In this document: positions 43,301 to 47,864 of the stretch, piece by piece
Position numbering within the stretch: position 1 is the first letter of the stretch
How the letters are laid out: the number at the start of each line of letters is the position of its first letter
DNA from: Carboxylicivirga sp.
GTDB lineage: Bacteria; Bacteroidota; Bacteroidia; Bacteroidales; Marinilabiliaceae
Assembly (NCBI GenBank): GCA_025210475.1
Contig: JAOARW010000046.1
Span: 62,001-126,000, forward strand
Direction of reading: 5' to 3'
DNA: 64,000 nucleotides
The notes under the pieces: model-generated
The model's database searches: none
Seen by the model: the letters and a program-made list of their open reading frames with translations, nothing else
Told to the model about the DNA's origin: nothing
Made by a program: the position numbers and the translations under genes

Positions 43301-45938
43301 TGATGATCCGACAAGTCCATTTACGAAAGTGCGAGGATTGCAACAAGGTGATAATACTTTATTGTGGACCATTAATTATGGTGGATGTTCGCATACCAGT
43401 AGTTTGGTTATTACCAATGATAGTCCGTCGCCTGCTTTTGCCGGAGATAATCAATCGTTGTGTGTAACAAACAACACCGTTTTAAATGCTAATATTCCTG
43501 CTAAAGGAACGGGTGAATGGAGTATTCGAAACGGATCAGCCAACTTCAGCAGTATGACGGATGCCAACCCGAATATTACAGACCTGGCCTTTGGTGATAA
43601 CCTGTTTAGATGGACTGTTACCCATAATGCCTGTGTATCTGTATCGGATGTTCAGGTTAGTTACAACCGTGTTGAAGCCATTGCAGGTGAGGCACAGGAG
43701 CTTTGTAGTGACGAAACTCAATTGGAAGGAAATACGGCTAATCCGGGTGTTGGAACCTGGACGGTGGTAGGTGGTACCAGTCAGGCCATATTCGAAGATG
43801 TTAATAATCCAAACTCGAAGGTATCTAACCTGGCTAAAGGTTCTAATTTGATTCGGTGGACCATTAATTATCGTGGTTGTGAAACCTTCTCTGAGGTTAA
43901 CCTGACAAATAATTCACCAAGTACAGCATATGCCGGCAACCTTCAGGAGCTATGTGAAGATAATACGGTATTGGATGCAACGGCTCCGGTTATTGGAGTT
44001 GGAACCTGGGAGGTATTGATGGGATCAGCCGCCATTGCCAATGCCAATGATCCAAAATCGGCCGTTACAGGATTGTCTAAGGGCGATAATGTATTCCGAT
44101 GGACTGTTACAAATGGTATCTGTTCTTCGGTGGATGAAATCAGGGTTATTAATAACGAACCTTCTATTCCTTATGCAGGAGCCGATGAAGAAATATGTTA
44201 CAATACTTTAAAACTTAAAGCCGAGGCACCGGAGTTCGGAACTGGTTTATGGACAATTGATGATGGAGCGGGTAATTTTGATGATCCGACGAATCCAACA
44301 GCAACCATAAGCAACCTGAAACCTGGTGAAAACACATTAAGATGGACAATTACTCAAGGTCAATGTGATTTATACAAGTTGATCAAGGTAACCAATAATG
44401 CCGCTGATCTGGCACATGCCGGACCGGACATTGAAGATTGTAACGACTGGTCGCAATTAGATGCCAATATTCCTGAAACAGGACTGGGCACCGGAGCATG
44501 GACCTTAGTATCGGGTAAAGGTGATTTTGATAACACAACAGATGCTAAAACAACAATACGGAACCTTGGATTCGGTGAGAATATTTTAATGTGGACCATC
44601 ACTAACGGTTCGTGTTTTACTTCCGATCAGGTAACCATATTTAATAAAATTCCAGATCAGTCAGCAGCCGGTGATGATCGCACAACCTGTGAAGATTACA
44701 TCGTACTGAATGCCAATGATCCTGTGGATGGAACAGGAACATGGTCTGTGGTTAGTGGTAGCGGAACCTTCGAAGATGCCAGCCAACACAATACCATGGT
44801 AACAGATATTGGTTATGGTGAAAACATCTATATGTGGACGATTGCTTATGGTGATTGTACAACGGATGATAAAGTAACTGTGGTGAGTAACAAAGCTAAT
44901 CCTTATGCAGGTGAGGACGATGTGACATATGAACCCGATTATGCGATGCAGGCACAAAATCCTGGTCAGTTACAAGGTCAGTGGACCATTGTTGCCGGAG
45001 GCGGAACTTTCGACGATGCTGGCTTCTTTAATACAACGGTAAGGAATCTTCCTGTTGGTAAGAGTACATTCCGATGGACGATTACCACGGATGGTTGTGA
45101 AGCTTATGATGAAGTGACCATTGAGTACAAAGAAGTACCTGAAGCTGGATTTAAAGTAGATGTAGAGCAGGGATGTTATCCTTTGGAGGTGAAGTTCACG
45201 AACTATTCGGTTGGAGGTAATAATTACACCTGGGACTTTGGTGATGGTGATTCATTCACTACAAACAATGTAGCCGGACCGGAACATACGTATGAAGATG
45301 CAGGTGTTTATACAGCAGTTCTTACCATAGCCGGACCAGATGGGAATGACGCAGTTTATACCCATAAAATTGTAGTGCATGATCATCCGGTGGCTGATTT
45401 TAATGTTGGACCGGAAGTGGTTTACTTACCACAGGATGAAATCAAGTGTTATGACTTGTCTATTGATGCCATTAGCTGGTTATGGGAGTTCGGCGACGGA
45501 CAAACATCAGACCTGCAGAATCCGGCTTACACTTATAGTCGCGAGGGTATTTATGATATTACCTTAACCGTACGAAACTTGTTTGGTTGTGAAAACAGTT
45601 TCACAAAAAGTGATGCTGTGGATGCACGCATGAGCGGTTTTGTTGAGTTTCCGAATGCCTTCAGGCCTCGACCAGGCGGAGCAGGTAATTCAGGAACAAT
45701 TGGCGAACGTAATGATGCCATCTTCAAACCAAAACATGACGATGTTGAACAATACCACATACAGATTTTTAACCGTTGGGGGCAGCTCATCTATGAATCG
45801 AAAGAGATTGATGAAGGATGGGATGGTAATTTTAAAGGCCAGTTGGCACCTCAGGCGGTATACGTATACAAGGTCGCAGGTAAGTTTACAAATGGCAGAG
45901 AGTTTAATAAAGCAGGAAGTGTACTATTAGTGAGATAA
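25377..45938 (+). CDS. Giant SprB-like surface protein with T9SS type B C-terminal domain
   Basis: One uninterrupted frame of 6853 codons. A hydrophobic signal segment lies at residues ~47-65 (ending ILSQ). The start is either ATG 25377 or, more compact, ATG 25464 (residue 30); both have weak ribosome binding sites. Residues ~70-1430: about 14 Ig-like modules, most with one Cys near the start. Residues ~1430-4540: about 35 SprB-type repeats with C-x-G-x-[ND]-G and GGxGxYxYxW signatures. Residues ~4540-5000: five or six Ig/PKD-like domains. Residues ~5000-6583: 19 copies of a ~83-residue repeat. Residues ~6585-6745: two PKD domains with W[DE]FGDG. Residues ~6755-6853: type B sorting domain (FPNAFRPRPGG, FNRWGQLIYES, EGWDGNF, end VLLVR). 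Known SprB is a mobile gliding adhesin of similar size in a flavobacterium, also next to sprF. Adhesion or gliding here is inferred. Confidence 0.9.
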   Translation: MPERTNLTILRTVFLRSKESRSKKLNIGGMVGYTRILINSRLSGRIASLMLILSLLVVSQSILSQEIHTCGRANLTGAEVLQNAIPDPNTNGHVNNGTWTITSGLTITDPGGNNRATDDIISGFVAGNSYAVQWRHNSGAVYDVTIHVSGGPVVNTFTAVNPNPCGTTYIPQVLLDVSGGTGSYTIEIDDGIGAVDFSSSMPNPTINTTISLGTQTTDKTYTLITVEDANGCVATTLGTPQDFTFTPVVIPTVQNITGANTCTPNDITITLNGSEAGVNYYLTRNGVQVGGIFAGGGTLTWTESVVGLYEVYAVNPCGGVNVKMNGAFSLENLPTDKTFIVSGERCADTNPQVRFNNSELNVSYNLYREDRKTGVRIYSGISRTGDGGTVTFPIQLDDGIYTVEAESPSGNCSIFLSSTLTVINPMSYALTADDDRYCQGFASNIKVTLAGSEPGNSYQLRRDTGTGFADYSTAQGSGVGAALEWTNVPHGIYEVLVTTPEGCTETMGNVEITETLPPTATIAIGADNSKCAGTTKDFNPVITFTDGVAPFTFTVSDDKVPANTWTMVSPGYTYSGFKVDPNSTTTYTVTYVKGGGIDGCEGVGAGSATITVNESPTVTILGNSEVCSDQPLLLTSNPNITGAGLSITGVKWQNDLTTNSITVTPSTPPNTISTQVYNVTATASNGCTSTATHTVTVNPLPDITFSDLPDPYLNDNTFCENDAPIAMDATPTGGTYYVNGNPLGVGVTAFDPGNPAFLRDNNTIYYEVTNLNGCTNRASISPVNVKPLPTPQINNLPLTICSDAGAQIVYGIPAGGTFNVLGAGLNYTVTGNQLTINPGASAAGFPYTIEYEYSDGFGCTVTASQTTEIIDYSVGVLTLTSNPVMTLPLCPDDNTDYDLTGLVGGITVAASGGAATITGPGVTDNGDGTAVFNAVTAGPGQHDVTFTYTNNGCSSSTTMTIDVGINMTIDLVSSYCEGVPVQTITATPDGGTFRIKEPGGNITSPPNVVGAPAGTEQFLFDPSGLASVGKTGIYEISYIIDDGAGCITTQTWTTTIGGAVDASFSGLPLNVCENDGSYTLTPNYAGAATPTIMFSGPGIISNLGVFSPSAAGVGTHTITCSVDIAGNCQSIYTQDVTVVGTPNIDIINLDEAYCSDDAAVLISASNAGDAGTYSFSSTTSPSATNPNPLTYTGGDQDGTFNPAVDPSLLSWTYYVTYTFTPAGLGATCRSEVTKPVTIYRNEAIDYSGLTEAIYCQSDATFEIAGSEAGGEFYIDGVLWGAGLTDLGGGRAEVNPAVLAVGNHTITYSYERINPLKNCTNTRDRSFDIVDGPVGIYSVIGGGPYCLGDPAGVTVSLDGSTAGVVYELYLDGNPMVPARTITGPAGGGQIDFNTVTDLGTYTIVARQGTCERVMLGSAYVETYDLNLGINNITNVTCNGGNDGVVNLRGTGGSGAYEYYISDDAGATWTLNTNTVPNEFVNLSADTYHFRIIDMDVDASCVLDAARNVEVTILEPGNALTLGVAQIQKVGCNCATDPTQCDGIGSITINGGTKFTDLATYPSGYDIIWPATVTNLSADKLLASNLSVGTYSVVVTDALGCTETVTLTIENETPLSLVFVNQTNNKCYGTDEATATVDANGGSGNYEYSLNSDENWLTGADPYVTPILPTGAHTIWVRDAAHPNCKVSVNVNISGPATALDLNVVKTDQTCSGVNDGSIELQISGGVGPYRYSLDNGATINNVPTPSPLISGLATGAYTVIVYDVNDCQIVKSFGIDPATPITLSGVATAVSCNSGNDGRVVLTANPANVNYVYSIVAINGVVQAPVWQASNEFAGLNSEADLTKVYTFQVKDDVKGCTSTSIDIELKQPQSFSTTHTKTDVVCSGESNGSITLTTIYADASVGAFEYSIDGGATWKTSPLTGLSSGFYNIRVKDLSTNCEFDYATVVEITEPTNGVLSVTLDNKSNLDCVGDGDGEINVDVSGGWGNYSYQWRDKNTHENYGTAQDLSSLAASANKAVPGGTYILTVQDDHGCSTTFEESITEPLPWNITINTSPNTITNAATDAAIQGNGSANLAAVSGGSNSENFGYKWYYNFTGTVAAGAVTPGTEIAGTENATSINNLDPGNYYITITDLTDGCTETRNFTIGDTTIPLNVNVDFFQPECSGDNGRIEVSVLGGVPDYTIKYKRNADPQQIINTSSTNTVIAATPGSYTIIVEDSNGGVIEETLTINPQDGITITGTTSFVASCKSRISVTPVVPAGVGENYTASWTVPAGAPALLDVARTSADNGTAITHDVSIPGDYTITVKHDSKSCFETFTITVEDPTITVTEDLTRHKDVSCNGGNDAYLSVDVVGREPGHVFNYVWQNKTTGAAPISTGNRNTLGDAENVDAGLWEVTVETTPNTCSVTIPLSKVTEPTLPINITDITTQNVESCDTDNSGSVLIEVEGGTMPYTVTITDGTNAQSQTLSSSSFTFTNLLSGNYTVTLEDANNCGLDSDNFSITSPDPIIVTNFTGTIDCNPGTNDGQITFDITGGLQDLNNISSYAIIIEGDNGYSDSEVLNVDWDTEASPYHHVINGTTGLAAGTYTVKLWDANAAAGTNVTCPIPVFEQSVVLEQIYVSADIEHVSCSGGSDNGSITNFVVTGLSSNVIYEWNDLVAPVANLTDRTGLAPGTYQLTITDNDKGGCSVVTDFTINNGHTLVVSSFLKSDVSCYNGNDGRIEISASPVGGNYVYSIDGGTNWQSSNVFVGLQANTYQAKVRDLDYACESVNQAIIISQSPEISITAATKLLDISCQGESDASYRVAANDGVAGTLFEYAIELNGMGQPIYQDSPVFTNLGSGTYHLWVRRKGTDCTAYRADYFVVDEPTNGALSLSVDAASNLALDCYGDTDGSIIVNVSGGWAANDTEYSYEWRNKLTNAIVANTKDITLQAAGTYVLTVVDKNNICSITLEQTITAPNDWVASVSTTDNNIPNTDTGATGNGTATLSPVSGGSIPATYEFDWYKADGTLLSTDKTTTVLNGLNPGNYYVVITGDAATCTKRIDFTIGDTSKPLSIDVTHSDAACNGETGSIRVTMTSGTPPYAITIQQPGYAAVSVSTTNSTYLFENLDVATYNIEVVDALNGIVTDTEKINEPTAFTVAGSVSYDNCLAELTVDMVPVDDYLVTWTVPAGATTIPVTDFNGNQVVRPNISDKGEYIVTVQNKNTGCTQTTSIIVDEPSFTVIENVSQRRNVSCFGGSDGYISVSAVGKEPGHLYTYSWSNGTDTYSTNTVPSIGSAHPVVAGTWSVTVTSEDGKCSQILPDITISEPDELDISVITKTDITTCNGDNKGQIVVVVTGGSGTYHLDYTGDNITDLISNTGTFTVNDLNAGDYQIRVSDTNGCQTDPIEETVTIDQPDPLVITIDNANTSIDCETDGTGQIQFSVTGGNKVAGKPLYDIFVTGETARTDIDSEGTFTYNNLDADTYTITVVDKQASSPSTCTVAEQTIVLELLTITGDAIPNSCTSTSSNVGAIRNISITGASPTAVISWDEVNGDAVTDNAQLDQENLPAGSYILQVVDAERGCTVTKTFTIGTLTTLDILGTATPVTCHGADDGQISGVTVIGTANYDFLWSGPGTVDNSRVDAQTGLAPGIYSLTITDRDNACTFTKEWTITEPDAITYTLEYLVESCAPYRRGINIVNPQGGYGTVASDYTYTWVGPDASLVANSQNQTGLIVGGTYTVTVADSYCGVTKSIVVPEELVILADVSELNCNGSNNGAFDMTITGGSGDFTYTWEREYPTGTTNIVEGPDNDITNIDLSGQGPGIYTLTVIDNVEANGGTNCEYTWDYELIEPTPIVINGSVSNLICNGDKGGQIAINVSGGAGDYSYSWTTLDGFGLIASNQNQSGLTGGTYSVQVRDGNGCLSSIEDFTVVEPDAVDFTYVITPTSCDGTNGEIDITPTGGSGTYDYYWSASDGGVIDPANVNNQDQTGLPGGTYLLRVWDADPSENRSSCYIEKEIVLTKGITLNIDVTNQGCGGTENGQIDLNVSGGVGPYTFNWTTISGNNAKIIPNSQNQSGLSAGEYRVRVTDSRTPVACFVEQTVLLGLDVDLQINANISNASCYSGNDGAITLAQVLGGNGTYQYLWSGPVGSNIIQGQRNQTGLIAGEYRVTISDVASGCSVEQVYTVDQPDEIVITLDRLVDVLCKGEQTGEIEVSVTGGTGAYKYLWTGPDPDLVQDASTQSNLLAGDYTLIVSDANNCNSATFNVTIDEPAVELSASVVNVTNVSAQGGSDGSIEIAVAGGTGNKEITWTGVDHASAPIAGITQNTVNPSGLVAGIYTAVIEDDNNCIVTLDGIIVTEPDMALNMTVLKKDVQPCNGDDNGEISVTALGGLAPYDITISNAGGTVIGNTTADALRVTNLDEGVYNIVIEDDNGITINQSVTILEPVPLSITASVVNDVLCTGGNTGQIRYRVSGGKVTAPNNFYKVIVSGGSYYQEFTAVVADSDITVPGLESGTYKLQVIDDVDGTGTYHLGNNCDAETTVTISQPEAIVSIANDAEICDGESSSLLLTVSDYPVSAANPIEVTLSDGNTHILTTASTNITVNPSVGITVYQITSVTDGAGCTKGASDGSEAIVVVNELPSASITLVGGDEICNGEGAQFRISLLDGQRPWNVVYSDGSVNTSLNITAMDTVITVSPVVNQTYSLVSVNDGNCDGSVSGSVSITVNELPSATMSIDPANSTICYGASSELIFTFPTGSPDYKVSYSENGIAKTVNAIPLAGALGIEFRLPVSPLETTVYQLLSVQDSKGCDVPIADGTMITINVQQNPQDAGAITGDMIVCQGSTQTYSIETITGASSYEWTVPAAMGNILTGNGTTTITVAISESFTGNANIEVKGVNACNSGVASTLAITADPLPAKPITPVAIGSVNICEGEEGMRFRINAVANASSYTWTIPEGLEFVGDNDGTEIVLNVKSGYNNFTGEIRVTASNHCGAGEVSDALIVTVHPLPIANAGTDESGVCSTTHLLNAIDPGLGYTGTWTVISGTAQIAPGDQNNPNATITGISQGVSTFRWTVRNNATLCEDYDDVSIFNDQVSVSVYADKTQTCDGIVNVTGSAIPADAQSGTWAITAGSGNISTPTDAHKAIISNLAPGLNTVEWTVVKNGCESKASVNVMNNVPTEPEIFNNTGTAVTLIDLPCQDDFTTISGTVPAIAGETGTWKVIAGSATIAPNVNASTINLTNMAKGETVLTWTIQNGSCTRVASVTIRNNALNVDAGDDAILCGDEYTLDGTIPGPGVTGEWSIPSGMGVGVVTNGTSPNATITGLGRGANTLRWTLTKNGCQSYDEVVITNNAATQATVGAEQVICAYETDLTGNAPSTVFSERGYWTVIKGSAQFDDFEQPDTHVTGLAHGENILRWNIVHNESCTSYADLKIVNLHVDVYAGKDTIICGKTITLNANSPEPGDIAEWTLTGVGGGTIKPGEHGIPNALVGALDYGRNGFVWSITHEMNDKTCVSSDTVYVSNDNPYYTDSEGDRREVSAGDPISVTVSSTVLAAIDPEVGSGFWSLISGGGVIDDPTKAGTVVTDLRRGENVFRWTVTNGVCSYFSDVTVTNGSVEEANAGRNDTTCVGAIHLSANEPINALGEWSVVEGSGVFDDKTKFNTWVRGLDEGENRFVWTLYNGSTTSSDEVIIVNNIVAQANAGDDDEICAIDEYELSAVEPMPGRGVVQWSVVSGSGTFDDETSPATFVRGLSQGVNTLKYRISLDKCYSEAYVTITNNTPTTPDAGEDKVICTDSLKLKPNTPTYGIGEWTVENGYADPDALDENWAKRLSPGENKLIWTINNNNCKLSDEIIIINNEPDEANAGQDVVEGLCVDHTFLDAGPVLSGRGVGHWELVAGSGAITDAANPKSEVTGLGTGVNRFRWVVDNNGCISTDEVNISNNFIESIAGNDQVICADTAVLKANSAHPGSGTWGVLAGSGSANFDDPTSPFTKVRGLQQGDNTLLWTINYGGCSHTSSLVITNDSPSPAFAGDNQSLCVTNNTVLNANIPAKGTGEWSIRNGSANFSSMTDANPNITDLAFGDNLFRWTVTHNACVSVSDVQVSYNRVEAIAGEAQELCSDETQLEGNTANPGVGTWTVVGGTSQAIFEDVNNPNSKVSNLAKGSNLIRWTINYRGCETFSEVNLTNNSPSTAYAGNLQELCEDNTVLDATAPVIGVGTWEVLMGSAAIANANDPKSAVTGLSKGDNVFRWTVTNGICSSVDEIRVINNEPSIPYAGADEEICYNTLKLKAEAPEFGTGLWTIDDGAGNFDDPTNPTATISNLKPGENTLRWTITQGQCDLYKLIKVTNNAADLAHAGPDIEDCNDWSQLDANIPETGLGTGAWTLVSGKGDFDNTTDAKTTIRNLGFGENILMWTITNGSCFTSDQVTIFNKIPDQSAAGDDRTTCEDYIVLNANDPVDGTGTWSVVSGSGTFEDASQHNTMVTDIGYGENIYMWTIAYGDCTTDDKVTVVSNKANPYAGEDDVTYEPDYAMQAQNPGQLQGQWTIVAGGGTFDDAGFFNTTVRNLPVGKSTFRWTITTDGCEAYDEVTIEYKEVPEAGFKVDVEQGCYPLEVKFTNYSVGGNNYTWDFGDGDSFTTNNVAGPEHTYEDAGVYTAVLTIAGPDGNDAVYTHKIVVHDHPVADFNVGPEVVYLPQDEIKCYDLSIDAISWLWEFGDGQTSDLQNPAYTYSREGIYDITLTVRNLFGCENSFTKSDAVDARMSGFVEFPNAFRPRPGGAGNSGTIGERNDAIFKPKHDDVEQYHIQIFNRWGQLIYESKEIDEGWDGNFKGQLAPQAVYVYKVAGKFTNGREFNKAGSVLLVR
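29682..38990. repeat. SprB-type repeat array, about 35 copies
   Basis: Copies are anchored by a cysteine codon followed by a Gly/Asp-Gly signature, at spacings mostly of 245-290 bases. First anchor 29682 (Cys1436), last 38712 (Cys4446). Most are divergent at DNA level, so the array is old rather than freshly slipped. In one copy (near 38185) the Cys is replaced: VSAQGGSDG. Confidence 0.85.
30747..36146. repeat. Two tandem copies of a ~10-domain block (2766 and 2634 bp)
   Basis: The order of distinctive domains is the same in 30747-33512 and 33513-36146. In both, an EPTNG-x-LS linker leads into [LD]DC-GDxDG-I-V-VSGGW. Next come a GNG-A-L-VSGGS domain ending FTIGDT, a Cys-poor TWTVPAG-containing domain, then VSC-GG-D followed by REPGH or KEPGH, and so on. 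The anchors are Cys1791, Cys2713 and Cys3591, giving periods of 922 and 878 residues. Confidence 0.75.
40371..45125. repeat. Nineteen copies of a second ~83-residue repeat, not SprB-type
   Basis: The consensus runs roughly: AxAGxDxxxC, a stretch of ~8 residues, LxAxxP, GxGxWxVxxGSGxFxD, then a T/V-x-G/N-L and a GxNxxRWTIxxxxC segment and a final V-xx-NN. Start anchors fall near 40371, 40640, 40890, 41155, 41410, 41660, 41920, 42200, 42440, 42695, 42930, 43180, 43430, 43675, 43925, 44165, 44410, 44655 and 44895. Two cysteines per unit suggest one disulfide. The last unit has lost its first Cys (DDVTYEPDY) and so may be a transition into the PKD domains. Confidence 0.85.
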
Positions 45939-45945
45939 TGATAGC

Positions 45946-47028
45946 ATGTTAAAAATGAAGTATACATTCAAAAAAGTAATACGACAACTTAGAAAAAGCA
46001 TCCTGGTGTTGCTGTGTTTTTATAGTTACAGCAGTAATGCTCAGGATGTATCTTTTTCGCAGATGTATGCTACACCAATGTATCTCAGTCCGTCATTTAC
46101 CGGTCTGACCCAGGGAACACGAATGAGTTTGACCTATCGGGATCAGTGGCCCGGAATACCCAATACCTACAGATCTTATGCATTAGCGGCCGATCATTTT
46201 TTTGATGAATACAGCAGTGGGGTTGGAATTTTAGTGATGCGTGACGATAGTGGTAATGGCTTATTGGTTCGTCAGGACATTAGTGCTTTGTATGCTTACG
46301 AAATCGAAATTGCTCGTGATATTTTTGTTCGTCCGGGTATTGAATTTATTTACAAAGAACGTAACCTGGATCTTATGAGAGCTATATTTCCATCGGATCA
46401 GGGGAATAATGGTACTGTAATTCCGGGGTCATCTACCGGAAACCAGCAGTTCAACCATAAACAATTTGATGCAGCTGCTTCGGCAATGATATACAATAAT
46501 GATTTTTGGTTTGGATTGGCACTTCACAATCTTGTAAAAAGCAATCAGGGGACAACGGATATCGAGACTTACAACCCATTCAAAACGTCCGTTTACGGTG
46601 GTTATAAATACCGTTATCGCGATAAAATGCGACGTAATGATGAGCAAAGTATATCACTTGCTTTTAACTACCGGATGCAGCAGGATTTTAACCAGCTGGA
46701 TATTGGCACCTACTGGTACATCAATCCGATGGAAATTGGATTATGGTACCGGGGAATTCCGTTTGCATCTAACGGTGGATTGATTAATAACGACGGTTTA
46801 ATTTTTATATTGGGAATTAATGTAGGCCCTGCACGCTTTGCCTACAGCTATGATTGGACACTCTCTGATTTAAGCGGATACAGTAATGGAGCGAATGAAT
46901 TAACTCTGATCTATCGATTTAATCAGGGTAGTAAGCGAAGAAAAGCTCGTGGTGCTGTGCCTTGTAGTGCACCGGGTATTGATGGAACAGGCTCAAAATA
47001 TCGTCGTCGCTCACGTTCTTTCTTTTAA
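45946..47028 (+). CDS. PorP/SprF family type IX secretion outer-membrane protein (partner of the giant protein)
   Basis: The 360-residue outer-membrane barrel opens with a signal peptide (residues ~17-33, ending SNAQ), then the family hallmark DVSFSQMYATPMYLSPSFTG and TYRDQWP. It begins 7 bases after the giant gene's stop, as sprF follows sprB in a flavobacterium; SprF is required there to export or anchor SprB. After the last strand (ELTLIYRFNQ) a basic tail has GAVPCSAP and ends RRRSRSFF, matching the layout of the other PorP/SprF in this window (AVPCSESA, KKRRLY). An alternative start, ATG 45955, omits MLK. Assignment by homology and gene order; exact role inferred. Confidence 0.93.
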   Translation: MLKMKYTFKKVIRQLRKSILVLLCFYSYSSNAQDVSFSQMYATPMYLSPSFTGLTQGTRMSLTYRDQWPGIPNTYRSYALAADHFFDEYSSGVGILVMRDDSGNGLLVRQDISALYAYEIEIARDIFVRPGIEFIYKERNLDLMRAIFPSDQGNNGTVIPGSSTGNQQFNHKQFDAAASAMIYNNDFWFGLALHNLVKSNQGTTDIETYNPFKTSVYGGYKYRYRDKMRRNDEQSISLAFNYRMQQDFNQLDIGTYWYINPMEIGLWYRGIPFASNGGLINNDGLIFILGINVGPARFAYSYDWTLSDLSGYSNGANELTLIYRFNQGSKRRKARGAVPCSAPGIDGTGSKYRRRSRSFF

Positions 47029-47158
47029 AATATTCTTGATAATGATAATTAACACTTTAAGCTCAAACTTGTTAATTAGGTAGGTTTATACTTGAATAGA
47101 AGGAGCATTCCAGATGTAAAAAAAAGGAGCAAATATTTTTATATGAAGGGTAATCAGT

Positions 47159-47166
47159 TATATTTG
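47159..47166 (+). promoter_or_regulatory. -7 element before the OmpH-like gene
   Basis: TATATTTG matches TAnnTTTG, 41 bases before the ATG at 47208. The -33 region has only a T run, so confidence is limited. Confidence 0.35.
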
Positions 47167-47207
47167 TTCTCCGTAAAAAATAAAGGTTAAATTTCACTAG
47201 GGAGAGT

Positions 47208-47807
47208 ATGAAACAAATATCAACAGTGTTGAAAAGCGTAGTATTAGTTGCTGTTATTATATTATTATCAAATTGTACCAACTCAGGAAATGAAAATGCA
47301 AAAGCAGTATCAGGTGCTGCTCAATCGGATGGTGTTTTCCCGGTTGCATATATTAACACCGATTCGCTACTATTAAACTACACCTTTGCCAAAGAGGCAA
47401 ATGAGCAGTTGATGAGTAAAGAAGAGGCGTCCAGAGCTGATTTTAATGAGAAAGCAAATGTTTTCCGACAGGACGCTGTTGAGTTTCAACGTAAAGTTCA
47501 AAACAATGGTTTTTTAAGTATGGAACGTGCTCAGAAGGAACAGCAGCGTTTAGCTCAAAAGGAGCAGGAACTACAGCAATTAAATCAGCAATTAACAAAT
47601 GAATTAATGGCTGAGCAGGATAAATTAAACCGCCAGTTGCGTGATACTTTAATGAACTATTTGGATGAATATGCTAAAATTAATCCTTTTAAGATTATTC
47701 TAAGCAATACACTGGGCGATAACGTATTGTATGCAGCTCCAGGGGTAGACATCACCAACGAAATTGTTGAAGCATTAAATGCAAGACACGAAGCAGCTAA
47801 GCAGTAA
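47208..47807 (+). CDS. OmpH/Skp-like periplasmic chaperone, lipoprotein form
   Basis: The 199-residue protein has a lipobox (LLSNC, Cys23), so unlike soluble Skp it should be membrane-anchored. An acidic Ser/Asn linker leads to YINTDSLLLNYTFAKE (~48), the opening of OmpH, and then a long Gln/Glu/Lys-rich coiled coil (residues ~60-150) as in Skp tentacles. Skp-like proteins escort unfolded outer-membrane barrels. A strong GGGAGAG ribosome binding site precedes the ATG. Position just after the sprF-like gene is suggestive of help with barrel assembly, but it has its own -7 element. Confidence 0.85.
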   Translation: MKQISTVLKSVVLVAVIILLSNCTNSGNENAKAVSGAAQSDGVFPVAYINTDSLLLNYTFAKEANEQLMSKEEASRADFNEKANVFRQDAVEFQRKVQNNGFLSMERAQKEQQRLAQKEQELQQLNQQLTNELMAEQDKLNRQLRDTLMNYLDEYAKINPFKIILSNTLGDNVLYAAPGVDITNEIVEALNARHEAAKQ

Positions 47808-47826
47808 ATTAAAAAATATTTAAAGG

Positions 47827-47857
47827 AGGCAGGAGTCAGGTGACTTCTGCCTTTTTT
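47827..47857 (+). terminator. Terminator after the OmpH-like gene, abutting the next start
   Basis: GGCAGGAGTC (47828-47837) pairs with GACTTCTGCC (47842-47851) with one G-U pair, followed by TTTTTTG. The next gene's ATG is only ~8 bases beyond the T run. Confidence 0.75.
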
Positions 47858-47864
47858 GCTTTAT

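Noticed and set aside
29682..45125. Regular ~250-bp repeats as a possible CRISPR-like or satellite array
   Set aside because: The repeats are in one coding frame, vary in DNA sequence and are ~250 bp, not 30-bp repeats with spacers. They encode protein domains.
25377..45938. Frameshift or assembly join in the giant gene
   Set aside because: The frame is open throughout and domain order is smooth from signal peptide to sorting domain, so there is no sequence sign of a break. Repeat collapse cannot be excluded without read data.
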